From NCBI GenBank assembly GCA_012960115.1, contig DUBX01000027.1, positions 1 through 46,728 of the forward strand: a stretch of 46,728 nucleotides of DNA, in the 5' to 3' direction. The position numbers and the translations under genes are program-made. Source of the DNA: Porticoccaceae bacterium (GTDB lineage: Bacteria > Pseudomonadota > Gammaproteobacteria > Pseudomonadales > Porticoccaceae). The notes under the pieces were generated by a model, which ran no database searches, was not told the DNA's origin, and worked only from the letters and a program-made list of their open reading frames with translations. Positions 37,881-46,098 of this stretch are shown one piece after another (position 1 is the stretch's first letter; every line of letters begins with the position of its first letter).

Positions 37881-39413
37881 ATGTCAAATCCACAAATAGC
37901 AGATATTGGTTTGGGCCATACTATTTTACGTCGAGCGTCACTTACGCCTAATGCAAAAGCACTTACTTTTGAAGGTGAGACTTGGACCTGCGCTGAACTA
38001 GGAGATAGGGTTCGCCGTTTAGCGACTATATTACGAGATGGCGGAGTCTCTCGTGGTGATCGAGTGGGTTATATTGGCCTTAATCACCCATCATTTTTAG
38101 AAATACTCTACGCTTGCGGGTGTCTTGGGGCTGTTTTTGTGCCACTTAATTTTCGCTTAACAGGACAGGAAATTAAATTTATTGCCAATGATGCGGATAT
38201 CACCGTGATGTTTGCTGACAATATGTTGCAGCCACTGATCGAAGAAGAAAAAGCCAATTTAAATTGTGCGCGTTATCTCACCATAGAGAATGATGCTGAC
38301 GGGTGGGAGGCACTTGAACCGCTTATGGCCGGTGCTGACTCGATTGTTACGAGCGAGCATGTTGGTGCAGATGAGATCGCCTTTATCATGTACACCTCTG
38401 GCACCACTGGGCTACCTAAAGGCGCTATGTTGACCCACGGCAATGTGTTTTGGAATAGTATTAATGTGTGTTTTGGTGAAGATACCATGACCACGACTAC
38501 CTTAACCTGCGCACCCTTATTCCACATTGGAGGTCTCAACGTAACGACACTGCTATCTCTGGCTAAGGGTATTGAGGTGGTCTTGCTACGCAGTTTTGAT
38601 GCGGGAGAGGTTCTTTCTCTAATCGAGAAGCACAAGGTAGGTAGTGTGTTTGGCGCGCCAACTATGTTCTTAATGATGGCCCAGCATGAAAGTTTTGCCT
38701 CCACAGATCTATCAAGTATTAGCACATTAATCTGCGGTGGCGCGCCGGTACCAGTGCCACTGATCAAAACCTATGGGGACCGTAATGTCAGTTTCTGTCA
38801 GGGCTACGGTCTTACCGAAACCGCGCCTTTTGCCAGTCTATTAAGCAGTGATTTGGCGATGGTTAAAGTAGGCTCAGCGGGCAAGGCGCCAATGTTTACC
38901 GAAGTCCGTATTGTCGATGAGAAAAACAATCCGGTGGCGGCAGGCGTTCACGGCGAAGTCTGTATTAAAGGGCCTAATGTTATGAAGGGTTATTGGAATC
39001 GCCCTGAAGCGACTGCCGAAGCCATTGATACCCAGGGTTGGTTTCACAGTGGCGATATTGGTTACCTTGATGACGAAGATTTTCTGTTCCTATGTGATCG
39101 GGTCAAGGATATGGTTATTACGGGGGGGGAGAACGTCTATCCCGCAGAGATCGAAAGCATCCTCTACGGACATCCATCTATTCTTGAGGTGGCTGTCATA
39201 GGCCTGCCCGATGAGAAATGGGGTGAAGCGGTCACTGCTATTGCCGTGCTTGAAGAGGGTGCTAGCCTAGATCTTGAAGGGTTGCGTGCCTTCGCAGGCG
39301 AATCTCTGGCCCGTTATAAATTGCCTACTGAACTGCGCTTTGTTGATATGTTACCGCGCAATCCTGCAGGTAAGGTTCAGAAATTCAAACTCAAAGAACA
39401 ATTTGACGTTTAA
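37881..39413 (+). CDS. Acyl-CoA synthetase (AMP-forming)
   Basis: A 510-residue ANL-superfamily ligase activating a carboxylic acid through an acyl-AMP to acyl-CoA. P-loop YTSGTTGLPKGAM (171-183), GYGLTETAPF, HSGDIGYLDDEDFLFLCDR, the hinge region MVITGGENVYPAEIE, and the catalytic Lys K498 in NPAGKVQKF are all present. The size and motifs suit medium- or long-chain fatty acid or related substrates (FadD-like); the exact acid is not readable. ATG 37881 follows GAGAGG with short spacing. Its TAA stop shares bases with the TAA of the convergent imuB (39410-39413). Confidence 0.9.
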   Translation: MSNPQIADIGLGHTILRRASLTPNAKALTFEGETWTCAELGDRVRRLATILRDGGVSRGDRVGYIGLNHPSFLEILYACGCLGAVFVPLNFRLTGQEIKFIANDADITVMFADNMLQPLIEEEKANLNCARYLTIENDADGWEALEPLMAGADSIVTSEHVGADEIAFIMYTSGTTGLPKGAMLTHGNVFWNSINVCFGEDTMTTTTLTCAPLFHIGGLNVTTLLSLAKGIEVVLLRSFDAGEVLSLIEKHKVGSVFGAPTMFLMMAQHESFASTDLSSISTLICGGAPVPVPLIKTYGDRNVSFCQGYGLTETAPFASLLSSDLAMVKVGSAGKAPMFTEVRIVDEKNNPVAAGVHGEVCIKGPNVMKGYWNRPEATAEAIDTQGWFHSGDIGYLDDEDFLFLCDRVKDMVITGGENVYPAEIESILYGHPSILEVAVIGLPDEKWGEAVTAIAVLEEGASLDLEGLRAFAGESLARYKLPTELRFVDMLPRNPAGKVQKFKLKEQFDV

Positions 39414-40894
39414 GAAAATAGTCCATGAACAAACCACTGTTTGTTCATGGATTCTCTAAATAACCAGTAGCGTGCGCCTTTACTGTCACAAGCTAGATAG
39501 TAATCGCGCTGCTGTTCGGTCTGCCACGAATTACCACAGAGACGTTCTGGACCGCTAACAATAGTTAATGGTTGCTTCCAATACAGCTGATGATTGCGCT
39601 GCTGTATGCGAACTGGATTGGTTAGCAGCCACAGTGGCTGAGGTGCCTTTGACGTCGGGTAGTTAGTGTTTGTCACTCTATTGGGAGGGCTCATGCCACC
39701 GGCCTTTTCTGGCAGATGTTCTTCACTCATGGATGGCTGCGATAGTGCTTCAATACCTAATCGTGCATATAAATTATCCATTAAAGTAGATGCTTGGTTG
39801 TTGAGTGCTATCTGATCGCCAAATAGATCAAAACTAAGTTCTGGCATATCGATGAATTGGTCACTGAAAAGTGATATTTTCTCAATGCTTTGAGGCAGCT
39901 CTAGACGCTCTAACTGTAGGCGACTCAACGTGAGTAGACTTGACCAGTTGTTATTACTGGCCGATAGGGTAATAAACATAGACCGGCGCTCCCCAAATAG
40001 AGGTTCAAAGTGCCAGACAAATTTACGGCAATGGCATTGCCTAGCTATCAGATAAACACAAAAACGTTGTAGCAATGTTTTCATAGAAAATAACAGGCTA
40101 TCTTTGTTGTGCAGTCCATAGGGAATTTGTATTTCATCACTAAACTCGATCGGAGGCGTGAAGCGCTTCAATGTGCAGGGTTTTTCACCATTCAATAGAC
40201 TCAATGTTTCAAGTAACTCGGCACTAAAGCGTTGACTCAAGGCTGATCGAGGTAGAGCCAGTAAATCACCAATGTTTTCTAGGCCCAGTTGCTTGAAATT
40301 GTTTTGCTGCTTCTGGTTGCCAGGTAATTTAAAGAGTTCGGTAGTCATAAGGTTGCGGTGTATTTCATCTTCATTAGGCAAATGGTGTTGAAACTGTTGA
40401 CCGCAGAGCAATTGTGCCGCCAGAGCACTCATAGCGATGCCTGTGGTGGCTGTAACCGATAGGAATAGTATTTGTCGATGCAGTTTTTGTAGTAACTTGC
40501 TATAACCATGAAAAAGCTGATCACAGCCAGACAGTTCAAGCCAGATGCCTCTATCGTTGATGATAACGGCTGGGCTAAATTGGTAAGCAATCAAGGCTAG
40601 TCTGTGTAGCAGGAGATTTTCTTGGCTAGGACTCCTTGACAGTACAAGCAAGTCAGGACAGATGGCCAAAGCTGTGGAGAGTGACAGATCGGGATCGACC
40701 CCCCATTTCTGAGCATAACTATTACAGCAGACTATGCGCTGAACGTTCTTTTGCACGCTAGCCACCGCTATGGCTGATTCTGTTTTAATGTTCTCTATAT
40801 CCGCTAGTGCGGCGTCAAGAGCCAGTAGTGGAAAATCGATATAGAGCCAAATTTCTTTTTTTTGCTCTATATTTTTTATTGTGTGCTTTTTCAC
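39410..40894 (-). CDS. imuB: Y-family polymerase-like protein ImuB
   Basis: Non-catalytic Y-family protein that bridges DnaE2 to the beta clamp in the SOS mutasome. The 494 residues begin with EIWLYIDFPLLALDAAL, like the Y-family palm start. Where active enzymes have S-x-D-E the sequence reads DRGIWLELSGCDQLF, so the metal-binding acid pair is missing, as expected of ImuB. HhH-like text follows (LGLENIGDLLALPRSAL). The start is GTG 40894, 3 bases after the imuA stop, without a good ribosome site, so translation is probably coupled. The last codons form a hairpin at 39423-39450, and the stop overlaps the convergent acyl-CoA ligase stop. Confidence 0.88.
   Translation of the reverse strand: MKKHTIKNIEQKKEIWLYIDFPLLALDAALADIENIKTESAIAVASVQKNVQRIVCCNSYAQKWGVDPDLSLSTALAICPDLLVLSRSPSQENLLLHRLALIAYQFSPAVIINDRGIWLELSGCDQLFHGYSKLLQKLHRQILFLSVTATTGIAMSALAAQLLCGQQFQHHLPNEDEIHRNLMTTELFKLPGNQKQQNNFKQLGLENIGDLLALPRSALSQRFSAELLETLSLLNGEKPCTLKRFTPPIEFSDEIQIPYGLHNKDSLLFSMKTLLQRFCVYLIARQCHCRKFVWHFEPLFGERRSMFITLSASNNNWSSLLTLSRLQLERLELPQSIEKISLFSDQFIDMPELSFDLFGDQIALNNQASTLMDNLYARLGIEALSQPSMSEEHLPEKAGGMSPPNRVTNTNYPTSKAPQPLWLLTNPVRIQQRNHQLYWKQPLTIVSGPERLCGNSWQTEQQRDYYLACDSKGARYWLFRESMNKQWFVHGLFS
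39423..39450. repeat. Perfect 11-bp inverted repeat at the convergent imuB / acyl-CoA ligase end
   Basis: CCATGAACAAA and TTTGTTCATGG around a 6-base loop. It lies 10 bases past the ligase stop and inside the last codons of imuB. There is no T-run, so it is not a classic terminator, but it could define the ligase mRNA 3' end. Confidence 0.7.
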
Positions 40895-40897
40895 GGG

Positions 40898-41635
40898 TTA
40901 CGTATTTAGCTGCTGTACTTTGTGTTTAAGCGGTAATGGATAATTTGATTTCTTTCCTTGTGGGTAATTAATATTAACCGGTAGTCTGTCGAGAAATGTG
41001 CGCTCTGTGATTACATCGCCAAGAGCAATTTGTATTTTAGCTCCAGGTACTTTCCCCTTTAGTTTGTGCAGAGTAATGGACAAACTATTAGGCTTCATAC
41101 TCTCAAGTTCTATACGCAATAGTGCGGGAGAGTGAGCCTTAATTGCTGCAGGTGGGCTAAACAAGAAAGCAGGGGCCAAGCTTTCCGTAGCGGCTAATTG
41201 TAATTTTCGAAGTGCGGAATAGCTTGGTTGTGCTCGATTAGTCCAGGCGAAGAGTAGTGCATTGCCTCGGATAGATTGCTCCGCTGTCCACAACCATTCT
41301 CTGCTGTCTTTACTGCGTACAACTAACAGCTTATCTAGAGGAATTTCGGCATTTACTAAGGCTGGTGCGTAGGGTTGGTAGGGTGGGTCTAGCCACACAC
41401 ATAACTTACCTTCATCGGCATAGTGTTTGAGTGTTGGCAGCAATATACTTAATTCACCTATCCCATCTTGCTGAGAGACCAACTCAGTGAGAGCGGACAC
41501 TGGCCAGCCACCAAGTAACAGTCTATCTAAACTATTATTACCCGTTGTTATGATGTTTTTACGCAGGGATCGATTGCGTCCTCGCCAAGTATCTTGCCGT
41601 GAAAGTAGATTTTTTAATGAAGATTTATTAGGCAT
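40898..41635 (-). CDS. imuA: Mutasome accessory protein ImuA
   Basis: RecA/SulA-like partner of ImuB and DnaE2 in damage-induced translesion synthesis. The 245-residue protein has the ImuA pattern: TTGNNSLDRLLLGGWPVSALTELV, then GIGELSILLPTL in place of a canonical Walker A, then CVWLDPPYQPYAPALVNAEI and LLVVRSKDSREWLWTAEQ. First gene of an imuA-imuB operon, 3 bases before imuB. A LexA box lies about 50 bases upstream of its ATG. It ends in VQQLNT without further domains. Confidence 0.87.
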   Translation of the reverse strand: MPNKSSLKNLLSRQDTWRGRNRSLRKNIITTGNNSLDRLLLGGWPVSALTELVSQQDGIGELSILLPTLKHYADEGKLCVWLDPPYQPYAPALVNAEIPLDKLLVVRSKDSREWLWTAEQSIRGNALLFAWTNRAQPSYSALRKLQLAATESLAPAFLFSPPAAIKAHSPALLRIELESMKPNSLSITLHKLKGKVPGAKIQIALGDVITERTFLDRLPVNINYPQGKKSNYPLPLKHKVQQLNT

Positions 41636-41684
41636 CTTGTTGGCGTTCTATCAATTCATCCCATAGATCAAAGTTAACTAAAAG

Positions 41685-41704
41685 TACTGGTAATATATAC
41701 AGTA
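41685..41704. promoter_or_regulatory. LexA (SOS) box upstream of imuA
   Basis: TACTGGTAATATATACAGTA matches the LexA site with one core mismatch (CTGG instead of CTGT in the left half). It is about 50 bases upstream of the imuA ATG. The rest of the 293-bp imuA/AraC gap holds no clear signal. Confidence 0.85.
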
Positions 41705-41928
41705 TATTGTCTTGTGTCACGCTCTTAATGGAGGTGATAATCTCATTTTTTAGTGTAATTTTTCTGAGTCATACTCAGAGGTCATTGAGGTGTTTTTGGG
41801 TAAGTATTATGGGTAGGCCTAATTGACGACAAATAGAGATTATTAAAATACATCTGTTGTATGGATTTTCACCCCAGTGTTAGACTAGTTGTACTTTTAT
41901 AACACGAAAAACTCGCCATTAAACACTA

Positions 41929-42957
41929 ATGAATGACTTTATCGGGCAATCTATTGATCCCTCATGGACCGTGTATGCGGCGCCTCTGAATGCCATTTTA
42001 CAAGTGTCAGAGCAGTTGGGGTTGAGTAAGCAGTTGCTAATGAAAGAGGCGGGTGTTGATGGGAGCGAGTTAAATATTCCTGATCGTCGTTTTCCTGTGA
42101 ATGCCTACTTCAGGCTCTATCAAGTAGCTGCTTCAGCGGCTGATGATCCTGATCTTGGCTTAACAGTCGGTAGAGTTACCTTCCTCAAGGGCCTTAATTT
42201 ACAGCTCTATCTCGCCACGGTGTGTAAGTCATTTAGAGACTACCTCAATTTAATGCCTAGTAATGTGAAACTCCGTGGAGATATAGGGTGTGTCACGATT
42301 CACCGTGAGGGCGATCTAGTAGAGCTTCGTTGGGAGCCACTGATGCCGGAGACAGGCCGCAAACGATTTGTTAGTGATGAGATGCTGGCCGCCTCAGCAG
42401 GTATTTTTAATTCTCTTTGTGTGAAGCCCGTGCGAGTCATGAAAGCAAACTTTTCTTATGCGAAGCCCCTGGATATTTCCAAGTTGGAGGATACTTTTGG
42501 TCGAAACCTTAGTTTTGATGAACCCTTCAGTAGCTTGTTTTTTCAGCGTGAGGCGCTGAACTATCCTATGCTGCAGCAGGATTATCATGAGGGACCTGAC
42601 CACAGCCACCCCTTTCGAGATTTTTTTGAAGAGGAGGATCCTTCTGACCAATTACTTTTCACTCTAAAGCAGTCAATTGTCCGGTATTTACCGGAAGGTG
42701 AGGTAACCATTGCTAAACTTGCCACCAGCCTGCATATATCCCGCCGGACATTACAGCGACGACTCTCAGATAGAGAAACCAATTTTTTACAGGTATTACA
42801 GGAAGTTCGTTCTCGCGTGGCTCTGCGTTATTTGTCTGATGATCGTCTAGGCATCACTGAAATTGCTTTTCTACTTGGTTATGCCGACCAGGGTTCTTTT
42901 TCTAGTGCATTTAAAAGCTGGCATGGGGTTTCACCGCGGGATTATCGGCGGAAATAA
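41929..42957 (+). CDS. AraC-family regulator (OruR/ArgR-like N-terminal domain)
   Basis: 342 residues. The N-terminal ligand-binding domain (about 15-200, PF12625 type, with DRRFPVNAYFRLYQVAASAADDPDLGLTVG) is followed by a C-terminal double helix-turn-helix (about 245-342: EVTIAKLATSLHISRRTLQRRL and ITEIAFLLGYADQGSFSSAFKSWHGVSPRDYRR). Regulators of this subtype often control nearby catabolic genes. The acyl-CoA dehydrogenase begins 118 bases downstream on the same strand and is a plausible target. It is divergent from imuA. The inducer is unknown. Confidence 0.9.
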   Translation: MNDFIGQSIDPSWTVYAAPLNAILQVSEQLGLSKQLLMKEAGVDGSELNIPDRRFPVNAYFRLYQVAASAADDPDLGLTVGRVTFLKGLNLQLYLATVCKSFRDYLNLMPSNVKLRGDIGCVTIHREGDLVELRWEPLMPETGRKRFVSDEMLAASAGIFNSLCVKPVRVMKANFSYAKPLDISKLEDTFGRNLSFDEPFSSLFFQREALNYPMLQQDYHEGPDHSHPFRDFFEEEDPSDQLLFTLKQSIVRYLPEGEVTIAKLATSLHISRRTLQRRLSDRETNFLQVLQEVRSRVALRYLSDDRLGITEIAFLLGYADQGSFSSAFKSWHGVSPRDYRRK

Positions 42958-43075
42958 TCTATTCTATTGGCGTTTATTCACAACAAAATGGCACTGATGC
43001 CCTTGCTGAGAAGCTCTTGCCTATCTACTATTATTTATTCAAATTGACCTACTTTTTACCGAACAGGAAAATACC

Positions 43076-44248
43076 ATGTCCCTAGATTTTGATGGCGCAC
43101 GATTACCCAATATTTGTTTAAGGCCAGAGCACCATGAATGGCGAGCGCAACTGCGACGTTTCTTTGAACGAGAAGTAATTCCCTTTGCTGCTCAATGGGA
43201 TGAGGACGGGCATATTCCAGACGAGCTGTGGCCTAAGTCAGCAGCGGTTGGCATCTTAGGTTTAGGTTACCCGGAAGAGTTTGGTGGCGTGTCAGAAGGC
43301 ATTGATGTCTGGTATGGCATTATTCTCAACGAGGAAATGGCACGAGTTGCAGTAGGCGGTGTTGGTGCAACCTTGATGGTACATAGTATTGGATTGCCAC
43401 CGATCATCAATTTTGCTAGCGACGAGGTTAAGCAAATGGTCGCACCTCCTGTATTGGCTGGTACTAAACGAATTTCATTAGCGATCACTGAGCCCGGAGC
43501 TGGTTCCGATGTTGCTCATCTAACAACGACAGCGCGATTGGACAGCGACCATTATGTGGTCAATGGCTCTAAGACTTATATTACTGGTGGTATGAATGCC
43601 AACTGGTTTACCACAGCGGTTCGTACTGGGGGTGACGGGGCTGGTGGTGTTTCTACATTGTTAATTCCGTCTGATGCCGAGGGTGTTTCTCGCACTGCCT
43701 TGGATAAAAAACAAGGGTGGTGGTGTTCTGATACGGCGACTATTTATTTTGACAATGTGCGCGTTCCCGCGGGCAACCTAATTGGCCAAGAAAACAAAGG
43801 CTTTAGCGTTATTATGCACAACTTTAATGCGGAGCGTTTGGCAATGGCTGCTGGAATGGAAGCATTTTCTCGAGTGTGTTTAGAAGATGCCGTGGCCTGG
43901 GCTCGTGAGCGCAAGACCTTTGGTCAGCGTCTGGCAGACCATCAGGTAATTCGTCATAAAATTGCTGAGATGAAAATGCGAATTAATGCGACTCAGGCCT
44001 ATCTTCAATTAGTTTGTCAGGAGGTGCAGGAAGGTCGCGGAAGTGCGGGTGATATTGCATTATTAAAAGTTCAATGTAGCCAGACCATGGAATTCTGTGC
44101 AAGGGAAGCTATGCAAATTCTTGGCGGAATGGGATACATGCGAGGTAACCGAGTTGAGAGAATCTATCGAGAAGTTCGCGTTAATGCCATTGGCGGCGGT
44201 TCGGAAGAAATTATGCGTGATCTAGCTGCACGCCAGTTTGGGCTTTAA
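43076..44248 (+). CDS. Acyl-CoA dehydrogenase
   Basis: FAD-dependent enzyme introducing a 2,3-double bond into an acyl-CoA. 390 residues with the N-terminal helical domain, the flavin segments LAITEPGAGSDVAHL and YITGGMNANWF, the C-terminal helical domain (ARERKTFGQRLADHQ) and QILGGMGYMRGNRVERIYREVR. The usual YEGT Glu position reads IGGGSEE, whereas E253 in NAERLAMAAG matches the alternative catalytic Glu of isovaleryl- and long-chain dehydrogenases. I infer a branched- or long-chain substrate. It follows the AraC gene and ends in a strong terminator. Confidence 0.92.
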   Translation: MSLDFDGARLPNICLRPEHHEWRAQLRRFFEREVIPFAAQWDEDGHIPDELWPKSAAVGILGLGYPEEFGGVSEGIDVWYGIILNEEMARVAVGGVGATLMVHSIGLPPIINFASDEVKQMVAPPVLAGTKRISLAITEPGAGSDVAHLTTTARLDSDHYVVNGSKTYITGGMNANWFTTAVRTGGDGAGGVSTLLIPSDAEGVSRTALDKKQGWWCSDTATIYFDNVRVPAGNLIGQENKGFSVIMHNFNAERLAMAAGMEAFSRVCLEDAVAWARERKTFGQRLADHQVIRHKIAEMKMRINATQAYLQLVCQEVQEGRGSAGDIALLKVQCSQTMEFCAREAMQILGGMGYMRGNRVERIYREVRVNAIGGGSEEIMRDLAARQFGL

Positions 44249-44307
44249 ATTTCAAAAGGATGTTAGGCCTTACATCAAAGCACATGGGTATTTTATCCAA
44301 GCGAAAA

Positions 44308-44345
44308 TAAAAAATGCCCCGTTACTTGAGTAGCGGGGCATTTTT
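44308..44345. terminator. Bidirectional terminator between the acyl-CoA dehydrogenase and SCP2 genes
   Basis: AAAAATGCCCCG / CGGGGCATTTTT around TTACTTGAGTAG, whose TACT/AGTA bases can extend the stem. A and T runs on both sides suit the two converging genes. Confidence 0.9.
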
Positions 44346-44368
44346 AGTGTCAGCTTGTTAGATTCGAC

Positions 44369-44668
44369 TTAAGCTAGAATCGGAGCCAGCTTCATGGCAA
44401 TACTCATATCACCTTGAATCTTTAGCTTTCCAGACATGAAAGCGGCAGTCCCGTCTAGATTACCTTCAGCCATTTCCATAAAGTTTTCGATACTAATCAC
44501 CATTGTACATTGTGCCTCGGCATCTTCATTACTGATGGTATTTGGTACCTGAGTGGCATCCAGAACGATCAGGCCGTCATCACCGAAATCAAACTTTAAG
44601 GTCGCGCCTAATCCGCAATCTTCGCCTACTTTTTCTTGCAATCCAGCTGTTACTAGTTCAAGTGACAT
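44369..44668 (-). CDS. SCP2 sterol-carrier domain protein
   Basis: A 99-residue single-domain SCP-2 protein (LKFDFGDDGLIVLDATQVPNTISNEDAEAQCTMVISIENFMEMAEGNLDGTAAFMSGKLKIQGDMSIAMKL), ending in the typical hydrophobic helix. Such domains bind lipids or acyl-CoA in a tunnel and often accompany fatty acid or steroid degradation genes. It has a good ribosome site (AAGGAG about 9 bases before the ATG). It converges on the acyl-CoA dehydrogenase; the cargo is unknown. Confidence 0.9.
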   Translation of the reverse strand: MSLELVTAGLQEKVGEDCGLGATLKFDFGDDGLIVLDATQVPNTISNEDAEAQCTMVISIENFMEMAEGNLDGTAAFMSGKLKIQGDMSIAMKLAPILA

Positions 44669-44994
44669 ACTAACGCTCCTTTTTATAAATATTTATAGTG
44701 CTCCGCTAATAAGCGGGATCCTAGTCGATACAATACACACTTTAAGAACCTCAGCCAACAAAATCAATGCTTAAGGTGTCATTTGGGACTACCAGAAATA
44801 AGACTTTATCAGTTATTGCGATAGTGACAATATTTGCGATCTATAGAGCTATTTAGAAGGAATGTTTAGGTTAAGATATAACGCATACATTATTTGGCGT
44901 AGTTGATCGACAAGTTATCAACTCGAACTAACGTTGTGCCTGAGTTTGAGGTTACTTTACTGCGCCAAAGCCCACTAATATTTGGATTTAACTA
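44669..44994. other. Divergent intergenic region between the SCP2 and phosphotransferase genes
   Basis: 326 bp, AT-rich, holding the SCP2 ribosome site at its left end and presumably both promoters. I see no convincing promoter pair; a short inverted repeat AGTT-ATC-AACT lies near 44914. No open frame, RNA gene or repeat array. Confidence 0.4.
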
Positions 44995-46071
44995 ATGATA
45001 CCGTCTAATCCTACTATCGATGTGCGCATTGGCGAAGAGCTTGATCCCAAGCGGCTTGATGAGGTGCTTAAACAAGTCATTACTGGCTTAAAGGGCACGC
45101 CTTATATCAAGCAGTTTCCCTCGGGCGCCTCTAATTTAACGTACCTCATTGGCTATGATAATCGTGAGTTAGTATTGCGTCGGCCACCGCCAGGTGCCAA
45201 AGCGGCCAGCGCGCATTCGATGATTCGTGAATATCGAGTCATTAGTGCGTTACAAAAAGAATACCCAGCTGTCCCTAAAGCGATTTTTTACACAGACGAT
45301 GAATCGATGTTGGGCTCTGAGTTCTATCTGATGGAAAAGATCGAAGGGGTGCTGATAAAGGATAAAATTCCCGCTGATTGGAGCTTCACTAACAGCGATC
45401 GCAATCGCTTTAGCAAAATAGTGTTTGATAAATTGATTGAACTGCATACCGTTGACTATAAAGCGGCAGGGCTAGGTCAGTTTGGCAAGCCTCAAGGCTA
45501 TGCTGAGCGCCAAATACTGGGGTGGAATAAGCGTTTCGCTAATGCTAAAACCCCCGACGTGCCTGGTTTCGAGGATGTTCGCGAGTGGCTTGAGGCTAAC
45601 ATTCCCGATCAAGCGTCTAGCACTTTACCTGCCGCGCTTATTCACGGTGATTACCGAATCGACAACGTTATGCTCGACCCCAAAGATCCCTTCAATGTGG
45701 TTGCGGTGTTAGATTGGGAAATGGCGGCGCTTGGCGATCCGCTAATGGACTTATCTAATGCTCTGGCCTATTGGGTTCACCGTGACGACCCTCCGTGGTT
45801 GCAGGGCATTTTAAAACAACCCTCAGACGCACCAGGTATGATGTGCCGCGAAGACGTGATTGCTTATTACGGCGAAGGAACGGGTTTTGATGTGTCCAAA
45901 TGGGACTTCTATGAAGTCTACGGTTACTGGCGTTTGGTTGGTATTTTACAGCAGCTATACTTCCGTTATGTGAATAAACTGACTCAAGATCAGCGCTTTG
46001 CTGACTATGGTCAAGTTACCACTCAGCTAGGTGAGTACTGTCGAGCATTGATCGCTAAATCTACTTTATAA
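44995..46071 (+). CDS. ACAD10/11-like phosphotransferase (APH family)
   Basis: 358 residues of the aminoglycoside-phosphotransferase-like kinase fold. Catalytic loop H217-G-D219-Y-R-I-D-N, metal-binding V-L-D240-W-E in place of DFG, and an N-lobe with VLRRPPPGAKAASAHSMIREYRV. These are the patterns of the family that includes the kinase domain of ACAD10/ACAD11, thought to phosphorylate hydroxyacyl-CoA; antibiotic resistance is not implied. Genes of this group are commonly beside acyl-CoA dehydrogenases, as here. It starts at ATG 44995 without a clear ribosome site, and an MFS gene follows 27 bases later. Confidence 0.88.
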   Translation: MIPSNPTIDVRIGEELDPKRLDEVLKQVITGLKGTPYIKQFPSGASNLTYLIGYDNRELVLRRPPPGAKAASAHSMIREYRVISALQKEYPAVPKAIFYTDDESMLGSEFYLMEKIEGVLIKDKIPADWSFTNSDRNRFSKIVFDKLIELHTVDYKAAGLGQFGKPQGYAERQILGWNKRFANAKTPDVPGFEDVREWLEANIPDQASSTLPAALIHGDYRIDNVMLDPKDPFNVVAVLDWEMAALGDPLMDLSNALAYWVHRDDPPWLQGILKQPSDAPGMMCREDVIAYYGEGTGFDVSKWDFYEVYGYWRLVGILQQLYFRYVNKLTQDQRFADYGQVTTQLGEYCRALIAKSTL

Positions 46072-46098
46072 AAAAATAATAAAACAGGGATTTACAGC

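Noticed and set aside
38273-38767. 164-codon open frame antisense to the acyl-CoA ligase
   Set aside because: A shadow of the conserved ligase frame with no recognisable protein features.
44995-46071. Aminoglycoside resistance kinase
   Set aside because: The APH fold is present, but the N-lobe text and the neighbouring acyl-CoA genes fit the ACAD10/11-like phosphotransferase group rather than antibiotic kinases.
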